Below are positions 1-5,623 of a stretch of 5,623 bases of DNA, piece after piece (the stretch's first letter is position 1; each line of letters begins with the position of its first letter). A program made the position numbers and the translations under genes. Under the pieces are notes generated by a model that saw nothing but the letters and a program-made list of their open reading frames with translations, was not told where the DNA came from and did not search any database. Where the stretch lies: assembly GCA_041485125.1 (NCBI GenBank), contig JBGPIT010000335.1:1-5623 (forward strand), written 5' to 3'. This DNA comes from JBGPIT01 sp041485125. GTDB lineage: Bacteria; Desulfobacterota; Binatia; UTPRO1.

Positions 1-2235
<2,235 letters not shown>

Positions 2236-2250
2236 TCACTCACCTTTCAT

Positions 2251-2269
2251 GGACCGCCACGCGCGGCCC
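2251..2269 (-). promoter_or_regulatory. Hairpin in the rplL-rpoB spacer, just upstream of the rpoB ribosome-binding site
   Basis: On the transcript, GGGCCGC, a five-base loop GCGTG and GCGGTCC form a 7-bp stem with one G-U pair. It ends 3 nt before the rpoB Shine-Dalgarno sequence AAAGG (2243-2247). No U-run follows, so it is not an intrinsic terminator. In E. coli the rplL-rpoB spacer carries a partial terminator and an RNase III processing site that lower rpoB output relative to L7/L12. A similar role here (attenuation, processing or slowed ribosome loading) is inference from position and pairing. Confidence 0.5.
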
Positions 2270-2307
2270 GTTGACCCGCCGTATGGTCGGAAACGATCGA
2301 CTGCCGA

Positions 2308-2694
2308 CTACTTGATCTCGACTTGTCCGCCCGCGTCCTCGAGCTTCTTCTTGATTTCTTCGGCCTCGTTCTTGGCAACGCCTTCCTTGACGCTCTTGGG
2401 CGCGCCGTCGACGAGATCCTTGGCCTCTTTCAAGCCGAGGCCCGTCAGCTCGCGGACGACCTTGATGACCTGGATCTTCTTGTCACCGGCCGCCTTGAGG
2501 ACCACCGTCCACTCGTCCTGCTCCTCGACGGGGGCCGCAGCCGCACCGGCCGCCGCGCCGGGCATCGCCGCCATCATCGGCGCCGCCGCGCTCACACCGA
2601 GCTCGCCCTCGAGCTCCTTCACGAGCGCCGCCGCGTCCAGCAGCGACATGTTCTTGATGTAATCTTTGACCTGATCTCGGGATACTTCTGGCAT
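2308..2694 (-). CDS. rplL: 50S ribosomal protein L7/L12 (bL12)
   Basis: Stalk protein that binds as dimers to L10 and recruits and activates the translational GTPases EF-Tu, EF-G, IF2 and RF3. It has 128 residues, close to the family's usual 120-130. The N-terminal dimerisation and L10-binding region is about residues 1-34 (IKNMSLLDAAALVKELEGEL). A flexible Ala/Pro/Met-rich hinge spans about 35-58. The globular C-terminal domain is about 60-128, with the factor-binding signature IKVVRELTGLGLKEAKDLV at 77-95. The position just before the C-terminal domain is Trp62, where E. coli has Phe. The ATG shares one base with the rplJ stop (TGATG), and a strong AAGGAGGAG Shine-Dalgarno sits inside the end of rplJ. 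This arrangement suits translational coupling plus the high, multi-copy synthesis L12 needs. The stop is TAG. Confidence 0.99.
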   Translation of the reverse strand: MPEVSRDQVKDYIKNMSLLDAAALVKELEGELGVSAAAPMMAAMPGAAAGAAAAPVEEQDEWTVVLKAAGDKKIQVIKVVRELTGLGLKEAKDLVDGAPKSVKEGVAKNEAEEIKKKLEDAGGQVEIK

Positions 2695-3275
2695 CAGACT
2701 GCTCCTCCTTCGTTGGCCGTGGGTTCGGCTGATTCGGCTGATTCGGACGTTCCTTCGGATCCTTGCTTCGATCGCTCCAGCGCGCCGAGCAATCGCACCA
2801 GCGATGCGCCCGGCTCCTGTATGGTGCGGAGCAGCTGTGACGCCGGCGCTTGCATCACGCCGAGGAGCTGGGCGAGCAGCACCTCACGGCTGGGCAGCCT
2901 GGCAAGATCGGCCACATCCGCTGCAGGCAGCGTCGATCCGGCGAGCACACCGCCGGTGATCTTGAGCTTGTCGTTCTGCTCGGCGAACTTGACGAGGATC
3001 TTCGCCGCCGCGACCGGATCGGCGGCCGTGGTGACGAGACCGGTCGGCCCGCGCATCAGCTCGTCGAGCTTCTCGAAGGTCGTCTCCTTGAGCGCGAGGC
3101 GCGCGAGCGTGTTCTTGGTGACGTGGTACGCGGCGTTCACGCCTTTCAGCTCGCGGCGCAGCTTGTTGATCTGCGCGACGGTGAGGCCGCGGTATTCGGT
3201 CATCACCGCGAGGCTCGCGCCCTGGAGGCGCTCGTGAATCTCGGCGATGGCGCTGGCTTTCTCTTCTCTGTTCAC
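2694..3275 (-). CDS. rplJ: 50S ribosomal protein L10 (uL10), with extended acidic tail
   Basis: L10 anchors the L12 stalk to 23S rRNA beside L11. The protein has 193 residues, against about 165-175 in typical members. It begins MNREEKASAIAEIHERLQGA from a GTG start, chosen because AGGAG (3282-3286) lies 6 nt upstream and because the conserved N-terminus begins there. The rRNA-binding globular domain (about 1-130) includes TEYRGLTVAQINKLRRELK and YHVTKNTLARLA. The C-terminal stalk helix holds three 11-residue units in a row: LLGVMQAPASQ (137-147), LLRTIQEPGAS (148-158) and LVRLLGALERS (159-169). A low-complexity Ser/Glu/Ala tail follows (about 172-193), partly encoded by a short tandem repeat. 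The stop overlaps the rplL ATG by one base. In many bacteria L10 or its complex with L12 represses its own mRNA leader, but no such leader fits in the 13-nt gap after rplA. Confidence 0.98.
   Translation of the reverse strand: MNREEKASAIAEIHERLQGASLAVMTEYRGLTVAQINKLRRELKGVNAAYHVTKNTLARLALKETTFEKLDELMRGPTGLVTTAADPVAAAKILVKFAEQNDKLKITGGVLAGSTLPAADVADLARLPSREVLLAQLLGVMQAPASQLLRTIQEPGASLVRLLGALERSKQGSEGTSESAESAEPTANEGGAV
2702..2710 (-). promoter_or_regulatory. Strong ribosome-binding site for rplL, inside the rplJ coding end
   Basis: The minus strand reads AAGGAGGAG, 7 nt before the rplL ATG at 2694, and is the strongest Shine-Dalgarno match in the window. It lies within the last codons of rplJ, where it encodes Gly-Gly near the L10 C-terminus. 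A strong site fits the need for several L12 copies per L10. Confidence 0.85.
2724..2746 (-). repeat. Short 9-nt tandem repeat (about 2.5 copies) in the rplJ tail
   Basis: On the plus strand the unit ttcggctga occurs at 2724-2732 and 2733-2741, followed by a partial ttcgg at 2742-2746. On the coding strand it encodes the repeating Glu-Ser-Ala of the L10 tail. It is in phase with codons, so copy-number change would lengthen or shorten the tail by three residues without a frameshift. Confidence 0.8.
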
Positions 3276-3288
3276 CGATGTCTCCTGG

Positions 3289-4002
3289 TCAGGCGGCCGC
3301 GGTCAGGGTGCGCGCGGTGTTCGGATCGACGGCAACGCCGGGACCCATCGTGGTCGCGACCGACACGCCCCTCAGATAGTTGCCCTTGGCCGCCGCCGGC
3401 TTCGCCCGCACCAGCGCCGCGATCAACGCCGAGGCGTTCTCGATGAGCTTCTCGGGGCCGAACGAGACTTTGCCGACCGGCACGTGGACGATCCCGGCCT
3501 TCTCGACCCGGTACTCGACCTTACCGGCCTTCACCTCTTGCACCGCCTTGGCGACGTCGAAGGTGACGGTGCCGACCTTCGGGTTCGGCATCAGGCCGCG
3601 CGGGCCGAGGATCTTACCGAGCCGGCCGACCACGCCCATCATGTCGGGCGTCGCGATCACGGTGTCGAAGTCGAGCCAGTTCTCCTCCTGGATCTTCTTC
3701 GTGAGCTCCTCGCCGCCGGCGAAGTCGGCGCCTGCCTGCTCCGCCTCCTTCACCTTCTCGCCCTTGGCGATGACCAACACCCGCACCGTCTTGCCGGTGC
3801 CGTGCGGCAGCATCACGGTCCCGCGGACGTTCTGGTCCGCCTGGCGCGGGTCGACGCCGAGGCGCACCGCGAGCTCCAAGGTCTCGTCGAACTTCGCGAC
3901 CTTGCTCTCGACGGCGAGCTTCACCGCCTCGTCGAGCGTATAGAGCTTCTCCGGATCGATCTTCTGGGCATTCGCCCGGTATTTCTTGCCGTGTCTCGCC
4001 AT
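3289..4002 (-). CDS. rplA: 50S ribosomal protein L1 (uL1)
   Basis: L1 forms the mobile stalk at the ribosomal E site and helps release deacylated tRNA. In many bacteria it also represses the L11-L1 mRNA. The protein has 237 residues, a typical length (E. coli has 234). It begins MARHGKKYRANAQKID. The two-domain layout is visible: domain I comes from about residues 1-68 and 160-237, and domain II from about 69-159. Family motifs include GTVMLPHGTGKTVRV (61-75), the signature running from IATPD (116) through GKILGPRGLMPNPKVGT (129-145), and SVATTMGPGV near the end. The ATG lies 2 nt after the rplK stop, with GAGGG (4009-4013) as Shine-Dalgarno in the last rplK codons, suggesting coupled translation. 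Only 13 nt separate the TGA stop from rplJ. Nothing is odd in the protein. Confidence 0.99.
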   Translation of the reverse strand: MARHGKKYRANAQKIDPEKLYTLDEAVKLAVESKVAKFDETLELAVRLGVDPRQADQNVRGTVMLPHGTGKTVRVLVIAKGEKVKEAEQAGADFAGGEELTKKIQEENWLDFDTVIATPDMMGVVGRLGKILGPRGLMPNPKVGTVTFDVAKAVQEVKAGKVEYRVEKAGIVHVPVGKVSFGPEKLIENASALIAALVRAKPAAAKGNYLRGVSVATTMGPGVAVDPNTARTLTAAA

Positions 4003-4004
4003 CG

Positions 4005-4430
4005 CTATCCCTCGACCATGAGGCCCATGCTGCGCGCGGTGCCTTCGACGGTCCGCATCGCCGCTTCCAGACTCTGCGCGGTGAGATCGGGCGTCTTCAG
4101 CTGGGCGATCTCGCGAATCTGATCCTTGGTCACCGTCCCGACTTTCGTCTTGTGCGGCTCGCCCGAGCCCTTCTCGATGCCGGCCGCGCGCTTCAGCAAC
4201 ACCGACGCCGGCGGCGTCTTGGTGATGAAGGTGAACGACCGGTCGGCGTAGACGGTGATGACCACCGGAATGATCAAGCCCTGCTGCGCCTGCGTCTGCG
4301 CGTTGAACTGCTTGCAGAACTCCATGATGTTCACGCCGCGCTGGCCGAGCGCCGGCCCGACCGGCGGGCTCGGGTTCGCCTGCCCGGCGGGGATCTGCAG
4401 CTTCACTTCCGCTACGACTTTCTTCGCCAT
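4005..4430 (-). CDS. rplK: 50S ribosomal protein L11 (uL11)
   Basis: L11 binds 23S rRNA at the GTPase-associated centre, forms the base of the L12 stalk, and is needed for RelA to sense uncharged tRNA. The protein has 141 residues, the usual length. It begins MAKKVVAEVKLQIPAGQANP. The N-terminal domain (about 1-70) contains the proline-rich PSPPVGPALGQRGVNIMEFC segment that lines the thiostrepton/micrococcin site. The rRNA-binding C-terminal domain (about 76-141) contains KTPPASVLLKRAAGIEKGSG and the family signature RTVEGTARSMGLMVEG. The ATG is preceded by AAAGGGTGAG, a moderate Shine-Dalgarno. The gap from nusG is only 27 nt and shows no recognisable promoter, unlike E. coli, where rplK has its own promoter. 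The gene is almost contiguous with rplA. Confidence 0.99.
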   Translation of the reverse strand: MAKKVVAEVKLQIPAGQANPSPPVGPALGQRGVNIMEFCKQFNAQTQAQQGLIIPVVITVYADRSFTFITKTPPASVLLKRAAGIEKGSGEPHKTKVGTVTKDQIREIAQLKTPDLTAQSLEAAMRTVEGTARSMGLMVEG

Positions 4431-4457
4431 CTCACCCTTTCACGCGCGGGCGACCGC

Positions 4458-5003
4458 TCACGCCTTCTCGACCTGGATGAAGTCGAGCTCGACCGGCGTC
4501 GCGCGCCCGAAGATGCTGATCAGGACGCGGAGCTTGCCCTTCTCGGGCTTCACTTCCTCGACGACGCCGTTGAAATCTTGGAACGGGCCGTCGACGACCT
4601 TCACGTTCTCGCCGGTCTCGAAGAAGACCTTCGGCTTCGGCTTGACCGCTCCCTCTTCGACCTGCTGCGCGATCTGCCGGACCTCGGTCTCCGAGATCGA
4701 CGGCGGGTTCGTCGCGCCGCCGACGAACCCGGTCACCTTGGGAGTAGATTTGACGACGTGCCAGGTGTCGTCATTCAGCGCCATGTTGACCAGGATGTAG
4801 CCGGGGAAGAACTTCCGCGACGAGGTCCGTCGCTTGCCCTTCACTAGCTCGACGACCTTCTCGGCCGGAACCAGGATGTCGCCGAAGAACTCTTCCTTGC
4901 CGAGCGATCGAATCCGCTCCTCGAGCGCCTGCTTCACCTTGTGCTCGTAGCCTGAGTAGGTGTGCACCACGTACCACTTCTTCTCGATGTCTGGTGCGGG
5001 CAT
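4458..5003 (-). CDS. nusG: Transcription termination/antitermination factor NusG
   Basis: NusG binds the clamp and lobe of RNA polymerase through its NGN domain, and contacts Rho or ribosomal protein S10 through its KOW domain. It has 181 residues from this start, normal for the family. The NGN domain (about 8-117) shows KKWYVVHTYSGYEHKVKQAL and RRTSSRKFFPGYILVNM. The KOW domain (about 125-181) shows GENVKVVDGPFQDFNGVVEE and IFGRATPVELDFIQVEKA. Two tandem ATGs exist, at 5006 and 5003. I prefer 5003 because AAGG (5010-5013) is then 6 nt away rather than 3, and the start overlaps the secE stop as TGATG. Use of 5006 would add one Met. The secE-nusG pairing and the following rplK are the standard order. 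Confidence 0.98.
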   Translation of the reverse strand: MPAPDIEKKWYVVHTYSGYEHKVKQALEERIRSLGKEEFFGDILVPAEKVVELVKGKRRTSSRKFFPGYILVNMALNDDTWHVVKSTPKVTGFVGGATNPPSISETEVRQIAQQVEEGAVKPKPKVFFETGENVKVVDGPFQDFNGVVEEVKPEKGKLRVLISIFGRATPVELDFIQVEKA

Positions 5004-5230
5004 CATCGACCTTGCGTTCCCAACACGCGCGTGAAGACGAACGACAGCGCACCGTCGACGAGGGCGAGCCAGAGCGCAACGATTATGACGACGATGATGA
5101 CGATCACCGTTGCCGCGAGCGTCTCCTGACGCGTCGGCCAGTGTACCTTGCGCAGCTCCGTCCAGACCTCGGTGAGGAACTGTCGGCTCTGCGGAACGAC
5201 ATCTTTGACTCGTTGCAATCGGTCTTCCAC
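5003..5230 (-). CDS. secE: Preprotein translocase subunit SecE (short form), GTG start
   Basis: SecE is the essential clamp-like subunit of the SecYEG protein-conducting channel in the inner membrane. From the GTG at 5230 the protein has 75 residues, the usual size of the single-spanning form (E. coli has an extended three-span form). It has a charged N-terminal region, the conserved cytoplasmic amphipathic helix with ELRKVHWPTRQET (25-37), and one strongly hydrophobic segment of Val/Ile/Ala (about 38-58) followed by a short tail. The same frame continues upstream to an ATG at 5287, but that lies inside the tRNA-Trp gene and would encode tRNA bases. The GTG has GGAG at 5237-5240 with 6-nt spacing, which decides the start. 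It begins 27 nt after the tRNA, and its TGA overlaps the nusG start. Confidence 0.95.
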   Translation of the reverse strand: MEDRLQRVKDVVPQSRQFLTEVWTELRKVHWPTRQETLAATVIVIIVVIIVALWLALVDGALSFVFTRVLGTQGR

Positions 5231-5236
5231 TACACG

Positions 5237-5240
5237 CTCC
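5237..5240 (-). promoter_or_regulatory. Ribosome-binding site deciding the secE start
   Basis: GGAG on the minus strand lies 6 nt before the GTG at 5230 and 17 nt past the 3' end of tRNA-Trp. It would remain on the downstream mRNA after the tRNA is cut out. This supports the 75-residue SecE over the longer frame that begins inside the tRNA. Confidence 0.75.
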
Positions 5241-5257
5241 GCGTGATCAGCGAGGGA

Positions 5258-5332
5258 CGGGCCAGGCAGGATTCGAACCTGCAACACCCGGATTTGGAGT
5301 CCGGTGCTCTAGCCAGTTCGAGCTACTGGCCC
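5258..5332 (-). tRNA. trnW: tRNA-Trp (anticodon CCA)
   Basis: A full cloverleaf can be drawn. The acceptor stem GGGCCAG/CTGGCCC has 7 perfect pairs, and TA occupies positions 8-9. The D stem is GCTC/GAGC with a 10-nt loop containing GG. The anticodon stem CCGGA/TCCGG encloses loop CTCCAAA, with the anticodon CCA at 5295-5297. The variable loop is GTGTT. The T stem GCAGG/CCTGC encloses TTCGAAT. The discriminator base is G, as in bacterial tRNA-Trp. The 3' CCA is not encoded (TCC follows), so it must be added enzymatically. The gene sits between rpmG (37 nt) and secE (27 nt) within the apparent operon, so the mature tRNA would be cut from a polycistronic transcript. The base at the usual A14 position is G, or there is one extra base there. 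Sure of identity. Confidence 0.97.
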
Positions 5333-5369
5333 ACACCGCGGGACATGACGTCGGCGCGTAGCGCACTGA

Positions 5370-5522
5370 TCAGACCTTGCCTTCCTTGTGGAGCGTGTGG
5401 CTCCGGCACGCCGGGCAGAACTTCTTGAACGCGAGCTTCTCGGTGATCGTCTTCTTGTTTTTCGTGGTGGTGTAGTTCTTCCGCTTACACGAGTCGCAAT
5501 TGAGCGTGACGAGATCGCGCAT
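5370..5522 (-). CDS. rpmG: 50S ribosomal protein L33 (bL33), zinc-binding form
   Basis: Small protein of the large subunit near the E site. It has 50 residues, typical for the family. It begins MRDLVTLNCDSCKRKNYTTT and ends FCPACRSHTLHKEGKV. Two CxxC pairs (Cys9/Cys12 and Cys36/Cys39) form a zinc ribbon, so this is the C+ form; some bacteria carry a second, cysteine-free copy that replaces it under zinc limitation. The ATG lies 3 nt after the tuf TAG and in the same frame (TAG-ACC-ATG). No clear Shine-Dalgarno is visible in the end of tuf, so translation may depend on ribosomes finishing tuf. The TGA stop is 37 nt before tRNA-Trp. The tuf-rpmG-trnW-secE-nusG order is common in bacteria outside the enterics. 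Confidence 0.97.
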   Translation of the reverse strand: MRDLVTLNCDSCKRKNYTTTKNKKTITEKLAFKKFCPACRSHTLHKEGKV

Positions 5523-5525
5523 GGT

Positions 5526-5623
5526 CTACTCGAGGATCTTGGTGACGACGCCGGCACCGACGGTGCGGCCGCCCTCCCGGATCGCGAAGCGCAGCCCGTC
5601 GTCCATCGCGATCGGCGTGATCA
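5526..5623 (-). CDS. tuf: Elongation factor Tu, C-terminal 31 residues (runs off right edge)
   Basis: EF-Tu delivers aminoacyl-tRNA to the ribosomal A site as a GTP complex. Only the end of domain 3 is in the window: 31 complete codons, with ITPIAMDDGLRFAIREGG followed by RTVGAGVVTKILE and a TAG stop. This matches by eye the near-invariant EF-Tu C-terminus (E. coli has PIAMDDGLRFAIREGGRTVG and ends in GVVAKVLS). The G domain and domain 2 lie outside the window. The stop is 3 nt upstream of rpmG in the same frame. Truncation is due to the window edge only. Confidence 0.97.
   Translation of the reverse strand, partial: ITPIAMDDGLRFAIREGGRTVGAGVVTKILE

Noticed and set aside
2236..2250. A four-codon mini-ORF (ATG AAA GGT GAG TGA) ending directly before the rpoB ATG
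   Set aside because: It has no ribosome-binding site of its own, and it overlaps and is explained by the rpoB Shine-Dalgarno. It is too short to tell from chance.
2323..3237. A 304-codon plus-strand frame opposite rplL and rplJ
   Set aside because: It spans two well-identified minus-strand ribosomal protein genes and their junction, and its composition is that of an antisense shadow.
3247..4122. A 291-codon plus-strand frame opposite rplA
   Set aside because: It is the antisense shadow of rplA and its ends, rich in Arg/His/Leu/Asp, with no recognisable domain.
4152..4847. Plus-strand frames of 231 and 181 codons (4152-4847, 4255-4800) opposite rplK and nusG
   Set aside because: Both are antisense to conserved genes and overlap each other; neither resembles a protein family.
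5333..5369. Small inverted repeat GCGC-GTA-GCGC (5354-5364) between rpmG and tRNA-Trp as a terminator
   Set aside because: It has only 4 bp, a 3-nt loop and no following U-run. It could at most mark a processing site, which the sequence does not show.

Overview
This is a conserved housekeeping locus with every gene on the minus strand. Transcription therefore runs from high to low coordinates: tuf (3' end only) - rpmG - tRNA-Trp(CCA) - secE - nusG - rplK - rplA - rplJ - rplL - rpoB (5' part only). It is the classic bacterial elongation factor / Sec / L11-L1-L10-L12 / RNA polymerase beta cluster. The sequence is GC-rich by eye. The beta subunit is proteobacterial in type, with a beta2-lobe insertion of about the size seen in E. 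coli. The L7/L12 C-terminal domain and the tuf-rpmG-trnW-secE-nusG order fit the former Deltaproteobacteria and relatives (Myxococcota, Desulfobacterota, Binatota). That placement is an inference from general resemblance, not a computed phylogeny.

Layout from high to low coordinates. The last 31 codons of EF-Tu lie at the right edge. A 50-residue L33 gene starts 3 nt after the tuf stop, in the same frame. Next come a tRNA-Trp gene and a short SecE gene whose best start is a GTG just after the tRNA. NusG overlaps the SecE stop. Then follow L11 (27-nt gap), L1 (2-nt gap), L10 (13-nt gap) and L7/L12 (1-nt overlap). A 72-nt spacer with a strong hairpin precedes rpoB, which runs off the left edge after 745 codons. 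There is no gene-free stretch over 100 nt. I see no rho-independent terminator and no convincing promoter, so the cluster looks like one transcription unit, with promoters expected upstream of tuf or outside the window.

The genes cover linked growth functions. EF-Tu, L33 and tRNA-Trp belong to translation. L10 and L12 form the stalk that recruits translation factors, L11 forms the stalk base and factor-binding site, and L1 forms the opposite stalk at the E site. NusG binds RNA polymerase and can couple it to the ribosome. SecE is part of the membrane translocon. RpoB is the catalytic beta subunit.

I found no undescribed system here. The points worth a second look are modest: an L10 stalk helix with three repeats, suggesting three L12 dimers; no room for an E. 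coli-style L10 leader; the tuf/rpmG same-frame junction; an odd D-loop and a competing hairpin in tRNA-Trp; the hairpin before rpoB; and two start-site decisions (secE, nusG).
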